This document shows positions 8,673 to 17,288 of a DNA stretch of 64,000 bases, in pieces. Source of the DNA: Chlorobaculum limnaeum (GTDB lineage: Bacteria > Bacteroidota > Chlorobiia > Chlorobiales > Chlorobiaceae); NCBI RefSeq assembly GCF_001747405.1, contig NZ_CP017305.1:390001-454000 (forward strand), in the 5' to 3' direction. Within the stretch, counting starts at the first letter, position 1, and every line of letters begins with the position of its first letter. The notes below the pieces were generated by a model. It made no database searches, was not told the origin of the DNA, and worked only from the letters and a program-made list of their open reading frames with translations. Position numbers and translations under genes: made by a program.

Positions 8673-10400
8673 ATGAAACGATACCGATGGACGCGCCTCG
8701 AACCCGAACCAACGCTGGTTTTGGCACTTTCCGAAGCGATTAACGTCAGCTCGCCCATTGCCGCCTCGCTCGTCAATCGCGGCATTTCGAGCTTCGAGGA
8801 GGCCCGCCGGTTCTTTCGTCCTTCGCTCGACGAGATTCCGTCGCCATTCCTCTTCAATGACATGAAACGCGCCGTCGCGCGGCTCTCGAAGGCGATTGCC
8901 GGTGGCGAAAAAATCATGGTCTATGGCGATTACGATGTCGATGGCACCTCCGGCACGGCGATGCTGTCACTGTTTCTCGCTGAACTGGGGGGGGATGTGT
9001 GTCACTACATCAACGACCGCTTCACCGAGGGCTACGGGCTTTCGGAGAGCGGCATCGCCTGGGCGGCTGAGCAGGGGGTGTCGCTCATCGTCACGGTCGA
9101 TTGCGGTATCCGCGCCATCGAGGAGGTGAAGGCGTGCGCCGCCAGGGGGATCGATGTCATCATCTGCGACCACCACGAGGCGGGCGAGTTGCCGGAGGCG
9201 CTGGCGATTCTCAATCCGAAGGTGGAGGGGTGCGGCTATCCGTTTCGCGAGCTTTGCGGCTGCGGCGTGGCGCTCAAGCTCATCCAGGCGATGGTCGAAG
9301 CGCGGGGCGACGACGCGGCTCGCTGGCGGCAATACCTCGACTTCGTTGCCGTGGCGACCGCCGCCGACATGGTGTCGCTGCAGGGAGAGAATCGCGTCTA
9401 TCTGCGTGAAGGCCTCGCGCTGATTCGCAAATCGCCCAGAGTGAGTTTCCGGGCGATGGCCGCGAACATGAAGGTCGAGCTGGCTGACTTCAGCATGATG
9501 AACATCACCTACGGTATTGCGCCCCGCATCAACGCCGCCGGGCGGATGGAGTCGGCGGGCGCGGCGATGCAGTGGCTCTTGAGTGCGGACGAGGCGGAGG
9601 CGCACCGTCACGCGGCGGAGCTGGAGGAGCTGAATGTGCGGCGGCGGGAGATCGATGCGGAAATTACGTCACGCGCCGAAACGATGGTGGCGGGCCACTG
9701 CGCAAGCTTCTGCTCCTCGATCGTGCTCTATGACGAAGCGTGGCACCTCGGCGTGCTTGGCATCGTGGCCTCGAAGCTTATCGACAAATATCTGTTGCCT
9801 ACCGTCGTGATGGGGCGGATGAACGGCCTCATCAAGGGGTCGGTCAGGAGTGTCGATCAGCTCAACATCTACGACGTGCTCCACGAATGCCGCGACCATC
9901 TCGAACAGTTCGGTGGCCACCACCAGGCGGCGGGGTTGACGCTCAGGCCGGAGAATCTCGAAGCGTTCCGCCGCCGATTCGACGAGGTGTGCCGCGAGTT
10001 GCTGCCGGTCGAAGCTCGCCAGAAGGCGCTCCTGATCGACGCTGACCTCACGCTCGACGAGATCACGCCGAACTTTCTGAAGGTGCTCGAACAGTTCTCA
10101 CCCTTCGGTTTCGCCAACCGTGAGCCGCTCTTCGTAGCCACCGGATGCCGTCTGGTTGGCAAGCCCAAACTGCTGCGGGAGCGGCACGTCAAGTTCACGG
10201 TGCGGGGGGAACGCAGCTCGTCATTCGAAGTGATCGCCTTCGACCGCCCCGACATCTTCACCGACCTCGAAGCCTGCAAAGCCTCTCCGGTGCTGCACCT
10301 CGTCTGTATTCCCGAAAGAAATCAATGGAACGGCCGCGAATACGTGCAGCTAAGATTGAAGGATTTGGCGGTGGGGGGAGAATTAGGGCCTGCTGAATAA
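8673..10400 (+). CDS. recJ: Single-stranded-DNA exonuclease RecJ
   Basis: 575 aa. A 5'-3' single-strand DNA exonuclease acting in recombination and repair. DHH-family phosphoesterase motifs are visible: GDYDVDGTSG (about 86-95), VDCGI, ICDHHEAG (about 163-170), and the DHHA1 part with GGHHQAAGLTL (about 413). An AAGGA ribosome site precedes the ATG. The last four residues (GPAE) and the stop codon come from an insertion sequence whose left end is at 10386; without it the frame would read GGEL then TGA (see findings). The enzyme core is untouched, so activity is likely kept, but any native terminator is separated from the gene. Confidence 0.95.
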   Translation: MKRYRWTRLEPEPTLVLALSEAINVSSPIAASLVNRGISSFEEARRFFRPSLDEIPSPFLFNDMKRAVARLSKAIAGGEKIMVYGDYDVDGTSGTAMLSLFLAELGGDVCHYINDRFTEGYGLSESGIAWAAEQGVSLIVTVDCGIRAIEEVKACAARGIDVIICDHHEAGELPEALAILNPKVEGCGYPFRELCGCGVALKLIQAMVEARGDDAARWRQYLDFVAVATAADMVSLQGENRVYLREGLALIRKSPRVSFRAMAANMKVELADFSMMNITYGIAPRINAAGRMESAGAAMQWLLSADEAEAHRHAAELEELNVRRREIDAEITSRAETMVAGHCASFCSSIVLYDEAWHLGVLGIVASKLIDKYLLPTVVMGRMNGLIKGSVRSVDQLNIYDVLHECRDHLEQFGGHHQAAGLTLRPENLEAFRRRFDEVCRELLPVEARQKALLIDADLTLDEITPNFLKVLEQFSPFGFANREPLFVATGCRLVGKPKLLRERHVKFTVRGERSSSFEVIAFDRPDIFTDLEACKASPVLHLVCIPERNQWNGREYVQLRLKDLAVGGELGPAE

Positions 10401-12008
10401 TGGTTAAATTGTTTTATGGTAATGAATTAAGCGGTGTTTTTGTATCTTGAATGCAAGGAAAAGCCTGAAAAAGCCCCAAAAACCCTGCACCTCGATACCG
10501 CCGATTCATGTACCAGCCGAAGTTTCAGCAGCTCACGTTCGAAAATTTCCATCTGCCGTTTGGTGGTAAACTCGATCCGGAAAACCGGTGGGTGAAGCTC
10601 GCCGACGTAATTCCCTGGCACGTCGCCGAGACGATGTATGCCAAAAACTTCATGTCGAAACGGGGCGCTCCTGCACTGACGGTTCGCATGGCGCTGGGGT
10701 CCTTGATTATCAAGGAGAAGCTCGGCCTTTCGGATATCGAGACGGTCGAACAGATCAAGGAGAACCCGTATTTCCAGTTCTTTATCGGTCTTGAAACGTA
10801 CCAGCATGCAGCGCCCTTCGATGCCTCGATGCTGACCCACTTTCGGAAGCGGCTGAAGCATACCGATCTGGCCGCGTTGCAGGAGGAACTCCTGCAACGC
10901 CATCTGGCTGAAGAGCGCAGGAAGGCTGAGGAAAGGAACCAGAATGACGACGGAGACGGAGGTTCCGGCAACAAGGGCAAACTCATCGTTGATGCCACCT
11001 GTGCTCCGGCAGACATCGCCTATCCGACGGATATTGGTCTGCTCAACGAAGCACGGGAAAAGACCGAGAAAATCATCGACCAGTTGTGTGCCAATGCTCC
11101 GCAGGAGTTGGGCAAGCCGAGGACGTATCGCAAGAAGGCCAGGAAAGCGTTTCTCTCGGCAATCATGAAGCGGAACCTGTCGAAAAAAGCGCTTCGTCGA
11201 GCCATTCGCCAGCAGTTGCAGTACATCGGTCGAAACCTGAAGCATATCGAAGCGCTCAGCGCCGCTGTACCGCTGACAGTCCTCTCGACAGCGCGGTATC
11301 GCGACCTGCTGGTGATCGATGAGCTGTATCGGCAGCAACAGGAAATGTACAAGAGTGACAGGAAGAGCATCAGCGATCGAATCGTCAGCATCAGCCAGCC
11401 CCATGTCAGGCCGATCGTACGGGGCAAGGCCGCAGCCAGGACGGAGTTCGGCATGAAGCTCTCCATCAGCGTCGTCGACGGCATCAGCCTGCCGGAACGG
11501 ATGAGCTGGAACGCCTACAACGAAGGCTGCGACCTGGTGCGGGATATCGAGCGATATCGCGAGCGCTACGGGCACTATCCCGAATCAGTCCATGCCGACA
11601 AGATCTACCGGACGCTGGCCAACCGGATGTGGTGCAAAGCACGAGGAATCCGGCTGAGCGGCGTGCCGCTCGGTCGGCCCCCGAAGGATGTTGAGAAGAA
11701 CCGGGCCCGCCGGCGGCAGATCAGGGAAGACGAAGGAGTCCGGAATGCAGTCGAAGGCATGTTCGGTAAGGCGAAGCGCCGATACGGGCTGGGCCGGGTA
11801 ATGGCGAGGCTTGCCGAGAGCAGTCTGAGTGTGGTCTCGATCACGTTCCTCGTGATGAACTTGGACAGGCTGCTCGCCGCTCCTTTTTTGCGCCTGTTTG
11901 AATGGCTCCTTTTGGTGCTTGATGTAATCAGAAATTTGTTCGCGTGGTCACCTCCCCGAGCGGCGATTGAGTGCCGCGGGGCGATGGCTTGAATTCTTCA
12001 GCAAACCC
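10386..12008 (+). mobile_element. IS5/IS1182-type insertion sequence (1623 bp)
   Basis: The left end GGGCCTGCTGAATAAT (10386) and the right end, reversed, GGGTTTGCTGAAGAATT (from 12008) are imperfect terminal inverted repeats. The flanks share the 6-bp GAATTA (10380-10385 and 12009-12014), a probable target duplication, though this length is not typical for the group. The single transposase gene fills the element. The left end overlaps the 3' end of recJ. Confidence 0.85.
10508..11992 (+). CDS. Transposase, IS5/IS1182 type
   Basis: 494 aa. The N-terminal region (VRMALGSLIIKEKLGLSDIE, then QFFIGLETYQHAAPFD) is the DUF772/InsH N-terminal domain common to this group. DDE candidates are Asp in LIVDATCAPADI (about 162), Asp in SVHADKIYR (about 365) and Glu in NAVEGMFGKAKRRYG (about 420). 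A charged linker (EERRKAEERNQNDDGDGG) separates the N-terminal and catalytic parts. The frame is intact and there is no sign of decay. It mediates movement of the surrounding element. Confidence 0.92.
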   Translation: MYQPKFQQLTFENFHLPFGGKLDPENRWVKLADVIPWHVAETMYAKNFMSKRGAPALTVRMALGSLIIKEKLGLSDIETVEQIKENPYFQFFIGLETYQHAAPFDASMLTHFRKRLKHTDLAALQEELLQRHLAEERRKAEERNQNDDGDGGSGNKGKLIVDATCAPADIAYPTDIGLLNEAREKTEKIIDQLCANAPQELGKPRTYRKKARKAFLSAIMKRNLSKKALRRAIRQQLQYIGRNLKHIEALSAAVPLTVLSTARYRDLLVIDELYRQQQEMYKSDRKSISDRIVSISQPHVRPIVRGKAAARTEFGMKLSISVVDGISLPERMSWNAYNEGCDLVRDIERYRERYGHYPESVHADKIYRTLANRMWCKARGIRLSGVPLGRPPKDVEKNRARRRQIREDEGVRNAVEGMFGKAKRRYGLGRVMARLAESSLSVVSITFLVMNLDRLLAAPFLRLFEWLLLVLDVIRNLFAWSPPRAAIECRGAMA

Positions 12009-12074
12009 GAATTATGAATGTAGAATGCTGAATTGAAAGAAGGAGATTGGAGAAATTTCCATTTTCATCCTCCC

Positions 12075-12107
12075 GTCCACCAAGTCAGCCTCGTACACTC
12101 AGTCCAC
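12075..12107. repeat. GTGGAC repeat, copy a (overlaps a stop codon)
   Basis: On the minus strand, GTGGAC-TGA-GTG followed by further degenerate GTGGAC units. The TGA is the stop of the flippase-like gene, whose last residues Val-Asp are encoded by the repeat. Same family as copies at 22059, 22568, 22777, 40215, 58547 and 62266. Confidence 0.7.
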
Positions 12108-12998
12108 CGCTTCTGCGTTTTCCCCGCTTTTTTCGTGCCTGATCTTTGAAAGAATTCCCACCAGCGATGAGATTGCCGAGATGGCGAAGAAAATCAGCGA
12201 CAGGGCGATGCCGGTGTTGACGTCGAGGCCGAGGTGGTTCAGGGCGTAGAAGAAGGTGACCTCCCGCGCTCCGGCTCCGCCAACGGTGAGCGGCAGTATG
12301 GTGGCGACGCTCGAAATGAGGAAGATGGCGAGGTAGTCGATCTGGTGCGCCGTGGCCGACATCGCCATGAGGATGAACCAGGCCGAGATGACCTGCGTCG
12401 CCTGGATGACCAGCGATTCAAATGCCGTCACAATGAAGACCGGCATGAACTGGCGGTAGAAAAGCCAGGTCAGCAACAACGAAAGCGGGTAGGAGACTCC
12501 GGCGATCACCCATATCCAGAGCATCTCGCCGGGATAGAGCGCCGCGAAGGAGCTCGGAATGATCAGCAGCGCCGACAGGAAGATGAGCGCGAAAATGCCG
12601 CTGACGCGATCCCAGAATACCGCGCTGAAGATATTCATCACCGTCAGTCCGTGATTTTTTTTCAGCACGTAGATTTTGTAGCCATCCCCCCCGATGCCGC
12701 CCGGCAGGAAGAGGTTGTAGAACATTCCCAGGTAGTAGAGCTTCAGGTTGTACCACGCCGAGAGACGCAGACCGATCGCCAGGAAAAAACGGTTCAGCCG
12801 CACGGCGTTGACGATCTTGGAGATGTTGAAAAAGAGCAGCGACCCAAGCAGATAGCCGGGATGGGCGTGGCGGATGAGCGAGGTCAGCCGTTCGGTATCC
12901 GTTTTGCTCAGGACGATGGCGAGTGCCGCCACGGTGAGCAGGAGCTGGATTGCCGTTTTGAGCGCCTTGCTTTTGATGGAGCTACTTGCTTTTGTCAA
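12099..12998 (-). CDS. Flippase-like integral membrane protein (LPG synthase TM / UPF0104 family)
   Basis: 299 aa with about seven or eight hydrophobic segments. The motifs NLFLPGGIGGDGYKIYVL (about 114) and LPLTVGGAGAREV (about 239) are typical of the AglD/MprF N-terminal (PF03706) family, which is linked to lipid or lipid-linked sugar translocation. The likely start is a TTG at 12998 giving MTKASSS; it overlaps the glycosyltransferase stop by 17 bp, so translational coupling is probable. The C-terminal AEAVD ends inside a GTGGAC repeat. It is the last of four overlapping envelope genes. The substrate cannot be told from sequence. Confidence 0.85.
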   Translation of the reverse strand: MTKASSSIKSKALKTAIQLLLTVAALAIVLSKTDTERLTSLIRHAHPGYLLGSLLFFNISKIVNAVRLNRFFLAIGLRLSAWYNLKLYYLGMFYNLFLPGGIGGDGYKIYVLKKNHGLTVMNIFSAVFWDRVSGIFALIFLSALLIIPSSFAALYPGEMLWIWVIAGVSYPLSLLLTWLFYRQFMPVFIVTAFESLVIQATQVISAWFILMAMSATAHQIDYLAIFLISSVATILPLTVGGAGAREVTFFYALNHLGLDVNTGIALSLIFFAISAISSLVGILSKIRHEKSGENAEAVD

Positions 12999-13917
12999 CG
13001 ATCTCTCTGATGATGTAGGGTTTCTTGTTCTGCGACTCGAAGTAGGTGCGCATGATGAACTCGGCGATGAAGCCGGTCGTGATCAGCTGGATGCCGATGA
13101 AGGTCAGGATGACGCCGAGGGTCAGGAGCGGTCGACCGCCGATGTCGTGTCCGAGAATTTTTTCGGCGAACAGGTAAAAGTCGATGCCGATGCCGAGGAA
13201 GAGCGTGATGAAGCCGAGCGAGCCGAACAGGTGCATCGGCTTGTGGGCGTATTTCTGGAAGAAAACCATGAAGAGCAGGTCGCTCAGTACCTTCAAAGTC
13301 CTGCCGATGCCGTATTTCGACTTGCCGTACTTCCTGGCGTGGTGCCGTACGTCAACCTCCTCCATTTTCGCGCCGTAAAGCTGCACGAGCACCGGAATGA
13401 AGCGGTGCAGCTCGCCGTACAGACCGAGGTTTTTGGCCACGTCGCGCTTGAATACTTTCAGCGTGCAACCGTAATCCCGGATGTGGACGTTGGTCATGTT
13501 CCGGATCATGGCATTGGCGATTTTGCTTGGAATCTTGCGCAGGATCATGCCATCCTGCCGTCCCGCCCGCCGTCCTGCCACCACGTCGAGTCCTTTCGAT
13601 TCGAGTTGCGTGATCATCATCGGAATGTCAGCCGGATCGTTCTGCAAATCGCCGTCCATCGTGGCGATCAGCTCGCCCTGCGCCGCGTCGATGCCCGCCG
13701 ACATTGCCGCCGTCTGGCCGTAATTCTTGTTGAGCACCACCAGCCGCGCGTTTTCCGGAGCGAGGCGCTCGATTTCGGCAACTGTCGAGTCGGTCGAGCC
13801 GTCATCCACCAGAATGATTTCGTGGTCGATGCCGCCAAGCGACGAAGCGAGCGCACGGAAGAGCGGGCCGATGCTTTCGGCTTCGTTCATGACCGGTATG
13901 ACGACAGAGAGTTTCAT
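12982..13917 (-). CDS. Family 2 glycosyltransferase, polyprenyl-phosphate type (DPM1/ArnC-like)
   Basis: 311 aa. The GT-A domain comes first: SVVIPVMNEAESIG, then LVDDGSTDST (about 35-44) and the catalytic MDGDLQNDP (about 86). This matches bactoprenol-phosphate hexosyl- or aminoarabinosyl-transferases that charge a lipid carrier on the cytoplasmic face. Two C-terminal membrane segments follow (about 228-250 and 264-290), as in GtrB/ArnC-type enzymes. The start overlaps the upstream ArnT-like gene by 4 bp (ATGA). With ArnT-like and flippase-like partners, it probably makes the polyprenyl-phosphate sugar donor for a periplasmic transferase. The sugar is unknown. Confidence 0.92.
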   Translation of the reverse strand: MKLSVVIPVMNEAESIGPLFRALASSLGGIDHEIILVDDGSTDSTVAEIERLAPENARLVVLNKNYGQTAAMSAGIDAAQGELIATMDGDLQNDPADIPMMITQLESKGLDVVAGRRAGRQDGMILRKIPSKIANAMIRNMTNVHIRDYGCTLKVFKRDVAKNLGLYGELHRFIPVLVQLYGAKMEEVDVRHHARKYGKSKYGIGRTLKVLSDLLFMVFFQKYAHKPMHLFGSLGFITLFLGIGIDFYLFAEKILGHDIGGRPLLTLGVILTFIGIQLITTGFIAEFIMRTYFESQNKKPYIIREIVDKSK

Positions 13918-15488
13918 CGGGTAGTCGGTTGTGACGGCATTCTGACGAGCATGATTCCATGCTTGCCATACAGGCGTTCGACCGGGCCGAGTTTTTCGAG
14001 ACGGTCGATGCTGGTCAGCACCACGTCACCCGGTTCGGGCTTGCGCCGTTCGGCAAAAGAGCCTGAATATACAAAAAAAGAGGGGTAATAGACCTTCCAC
14101 ATCACGATTTCGAGACCCTCCCGGCGGGCGAGTTGCGCGACCTCCTTGACCGGCTGCTGCATCACCCGTGCGGCCATCGGCATCGCCACGAAGTTGAAAG
14201 AAAAGGTCAGAAGCGCGCCGCCGATGATGAACCGTAACCGGGGTGTGAGCAGCGGCAGGAATTGCAGCAGCAGGCACAGTGCCGCCGCCGCGAGCATCAA
14301 GAGCGAAAAGCGGTTGGCCGCCATCTCAGCCAGAAAGCCCTGAAGCTGCGCCTGAATGAAGAGATTTTCCATCGATGGCATCAGTTGCGTCAGCACGAGT
14401 GGCAGGGCGGCCAGAAGCAGCAGGAGTCCGGCGGGCCAGAGGGCGAGCAGCCACGAACGCTCGATTTTCGACAGCTCCGCGCCGAAGAGGATGAAGAGCG
14501 GCGTATAGCCATAAATCATATAGTGCGGCAGCTTGGTGCCCGACAGCGAGAAGAAGAGGAAGACGAAGGCGAACCAGATCAGGCAGAACTGCCAGAGCGG
14601 TTCCGAGAGTCGCTCGCGGAGCTTCGTGAAGAGTCCGAAAAACAGCCCGGTCGAGGGCATCAGTCCAATCAGCACCACCGGAATGTAGTAAAGCAGCGAG
14701 CCGGAGTGCCCCTCCATCGAGCCTCCGAAACGGTTGACGTTGTGCTTCATGAAGAAGCCGTCGATGAACGCCTGCCCCTGCTCGCGGTATTCGAGTACAT
14801 ACCACGGCAGCGCGATCGCGAGGAAAAGAGCGATGGCTTTCGGGTTTAGCATGGCGCGGAACCATGCCTTCAGCTCTTTCTGCGCGAGGAAGAAAAGGAA
14901 CGACACCGCGACCGGAATGAGAATCGCCACCGGCCCCTTGTCGAGCATTCCGAAGCCCATCGCCGCGAAGGCGACGTAGATCCACGACCGGCGCCTGGTG
15001 CGCCAGTGGGTGAAGAGCGCCGTCAGCGTGACCGCCAGGCAGAGGTTGAGCACGGCGTCGGCGATGGCCGCCTTGGCGATGATGCTCACCTGCAACGAAA
15101 GCGCCATGAGCGCTGTCGCGAAAATCGCCTCGGTTTCGTTGCGTTCGCGGCGCACGAAGAGAAAGATCGCGCCCGCCCACAGTGCCGCCGCGATGGAGGA
15201 CGGGAGCCGGAATGCGAACTCGTTGATGCCAAACGATTTGACTGAAAGCAGTTGCAGCCAGTAGACGAGGATCGGCTTGTCGAAGCGAAGCTGGCCGTTC
15301 AGGTAGGTGGTCAGGTAATTTTTCGAGACGAACATCTCGCGCGTCGCTTCGCTGAAGGCTCCTTCGTCCACGTCGAAGAGCGGGCCGGAGCCGATTCCGG
15401 CAAAGAAGCTCAGGAACACGAGCAGGGCGAGTCCGGCGAGAAGGAGGTTTCTGCCCGGTTTATATGGTTGCAGTTTCATCGAAGGCAT
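13914..15488 (-). CDS. ArnT-like membrane glycosyltransferase (PMT family)
   Basis: 524 aa with about twelve hydrophobic segments. The first periplasmic loop carries LFDVDEGAFSEATREM (about 37-52), the acidic motif of the ArnT/PMT (GT-C) superfamily, followed by RFDKPILVYWLQ, also typical. Such enzymes move a sugar from a polyprenyl carrier onto lipid A or another acceptor at the periplasmic face. The ATG at 15488 is used, with a second at 15479 also possible. It overlaps the PAP2 gene upstream and the glycosyltransferase downstream, so the four genes form one operon. No arnA or arnB is nearby, so aminoarabinose is not implied. Confidence 0.9.
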   Translation of the reverse strand: MPSMKLQPYKPGRNLLLAGLALLVFLSFFAGIGSGPLFDVDEGAFSEATREMFVSKNYLTTYLNGQLRFDKPILVYWLQLLSVKSFGINEFAFRLPSSIAAALWAGAIFLFVRRERNETEAIFATALMALSLQVSIIAKAAIADAVLNLCLAVTLTALFTHWRTRRRSWIYVAFAAMGFGMLDKGPVAILIPVAVSFLFFLAQKELKAWFRAMLNPKAIALFLAIALPWYVLEYREQGQAFIDGFFMKHNVNRFGGSMEGHSGSLLYYIPVVLIGLMPSTGLFFGLFTKLRERLSEPLWQFCLIWFAFVFLFFSLSGTKLPHYMIYGYTPLFILFGAELSKIERSWLLALWPAGLLLLLAALPLVLTQLMPSMENLFIQAQLQGFLAEMAANRFSLLMLAAAALCLLLQFLPLLTPRLRFIIGGALLTFSFNFVAMPMAARVMQQPVKEVAQLARREGLEIVMWKVYYPSFFVYSGSFAERRKPEPGDVVLTSIDRLEKLGPVERLYGKHGIMLVRMPSQPTTR

Positions 15489-16086
15489 TGCGGAAATAGC
15501 GTTGATAAAGCAGCGCGACCGTCGCCGCGCCGAGCGCCGATCCGGCCACGATGTCGCTCAGGTAGTGCTGGCACAGCACGACGCGGCTCGCGGCGATCAG
15601 CATCGCTCCGGCCAGAAACGCCGGTCTGAAGCGCGGAAAGAGCAGCGACAGACTCAAGGCCGCGCTCAGCGCTGTGGCCGCGTGGCCGGAGGGAAACGAT
15701 TGCCATGCGTGTTCCAGATGCCACCCGAACAGGTCGAATCCATAGATGCCCTGTTGCAGGAGGAGCTTTGGCCGGGCTCTGCCGAGGATGAACTTCAGAA
15801 TATCCGCCGTCAGCCCCGACGCGGCCACCGCGCTGAAAAGGAGCAGCCCGCCCGCCGAGAGCCGCCGGTTCCGCTTCCGGAATCCCGCGAAGAGCAGGAG
15901 ACCACCGACGAGATACCATTCGGATTGCCCCGCCTTTGTGATCGCTTTCCAGATGTCGCGCCAGAGACCGGTGTTGAACTGCCGGAAAAACAGCGTCAGC
16001 GATTGGTCGAAGAGAAAAAAAGAGATGGTGCAGAACAGCATGGTTGCGAAAAGCAGCAAGAGCTGTTTCTGTCGTCGATCATTCAT
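15460..16086 (-). CDS. PAP2-family membrane phosphatase
   Basis: 208 aa with about six membrane segments. The three phosphatase signature motifs are present: KFILGRARP (about 119), PSGHAAT (about 150) and SRVVLCQHYLSD (about 182), including the catalytic His residues. The family acts on phosphatidic acid, undecaprenyl pyrophosphate or lipid A phosphates. The ATG at 16086 is preferred over an in-frame TTG 12 bp upstream. It is the first gene of the overlapping envelope set, and recycling of a polyprenyl carrier or removal of a lipid A phosphate would fit (inference). Confidence 0.9.
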   Translation of the reverse strand: MNDRRQKQLLLLFATMLFCTISFFLFDQSLTLFFRQFNTGLWRDIWKAITKAGQSEWYLVGGLLLFAGFRKRNRRLSAGGLLLFSAVAASGLTADILKFILGRARPKLLLQQGIYGFDLFGWHLEHAWQSFPSGHAATALSAALSLSLLFPRFRPAFLAGAMLIAASRVVLCQHYLSDIVAGSALGAATVALLYQRYFRNAFDETATI

Positions 16087-16329
16087 GTCGTCGTTCAATG
16101 GGGCCTGTACTTCAAAAACTGTTCATGTGCTCCGGCTGGGCGGCGCGCTCATGGTTGTCCGGTTTGTACACCAGGCGCAAGATAAGGATTTTACCTGCGG
16201 TTTCATGCGTTGCCGTTTCCCATGGATTTTCTCGTCGCCTGTTCCGGTTTGTCACAAACCAATAATGCCCGCGATTCGTTATGTTGCACGAAATCCATAA
16301 TCACAACCATCGCCGAATCAGTCAGTTAT

Positions 16330-17205
16330 ATGTCTTCAACACCTTCCGCCGCAGCCTCCAAAGCCGTGCTCTTGCTCTCCTGCCCCGACCGCGTGGGGCT
16401 GGTCGCGCGAATCGCCAATTTCATCTATGAGCGCGGCGGAAACATTCTCGATCTCAACGAGCATGTCGATGTGGAAGAGCATCACTTTTTCCTGCGCGTC
16501 TCGTGGAGCCTCGACCATTTTTCGATTCCCGTCGATGACCTCGAATCGGCATTCGCGCCGCTGGCCCGCGAATTCCGCGCGAACTGGACGATCCGTTTTT
16601 CGGGAACGCGCCCCCGGATGGCGGTTTTCGTTTCGAAATACGATCACTGCCTTCGCGAGATTCTCTGGCGGCACAGCCTCGGAGAGTTCGATATCGACAT
16701 TCCGCTGATCCTCTCGAACCATCCTGACCTCGCGCCGCTCGCCGGACAGCACGGCATTCCGTTCCACGTCATTCCCGTCACGCCCGAGAGCAAGGTGGAG
16801 GCCGAGCTGCGGCAGATGGCGCTGTGTGACGAGCACGGCATCGACACCATCGTGCTGGCGCGGTACATGCAGGTGCTCTCGCCGGAGTTCACCCGGCGCT
16901 GGGCGGGCCGCATCATCAACATCCATCACTCGTTCCTTCCGGCCTTCGTGGGCGGCAATCCCTACCGGCAGGCCTACGAACGCGGCGTGAAGCTGATCGG
17001 CGCGACCAGCCACTACGTCACCGACGAGCTGGACGAAGGGCCGATCATCGAGCAGGACATCATCCGCATCTCGCACCGCGACACGCTCGACGACCTGGTG
17101 CGCAAGGGGCGCGACCTCGAACGGCTCGTCTTGGCGCGCGCCCTGCGGCTGCACTGCGATCACCGAATCCTGCTCAACGGGCGCAAGACCGTCGTGTTCG
17201 ACTGA
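16330..17205 (+). CDS. purU: Formyltetrahydrofolate deformylase
   Basis: 291 aa. An N-terminal ACT domain (LLSCPDRVGLVARIANFIYE, about 12-31, with the usual ERGGNILDLNEH) is followed by a formyltransferase fold with catalytic NIHHSFLPAF (about 197-206) and VTDELDEGP (about 228). It hydrolyses 10-formyl-tetrahydrofolate to formate and tetrahydrofolate, balancing one-carbon pools and supplying formate. The open frame runs further upstream, but the ATG at 16330 starts at the family-typical position. The 243 bp between it and the divergent PAP2 gene hold no other gene. Confidence 0.95.
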   Translation: MSSTPSAAASKAVLLLSCPDRVGLVARIANFIYERGGNILDLNEHVDVEEHHFFLRVSWSLDHFSIPVDDLESAFAPLAREFRANWTIRFSGTRPRMAVFVSKYDHCLREILWRHSLGEFDIDIPLILSNHPDLAPLAGQHGIPFHVIPVTPESKVEAELRQMALCDEHGIDTIVLARYMQVLSPEFTRRWAGRIINIHHSFLPAFVGGNPYRQAYERGVKLIGATSHYVTDELDEGPIIEQDIIRISHRDTLDDLVRKGRDLERLVLARALRLHCDHRILLNGRKTVVFD

Positions 17206-17288
17206 GCCGATGCGGCGAGCGGGGAATTTCCCGAACCTGTCGCGGAGTTTTCGTACCATGCAGTAACGTTTTGCAGTCAGGAACAGCG

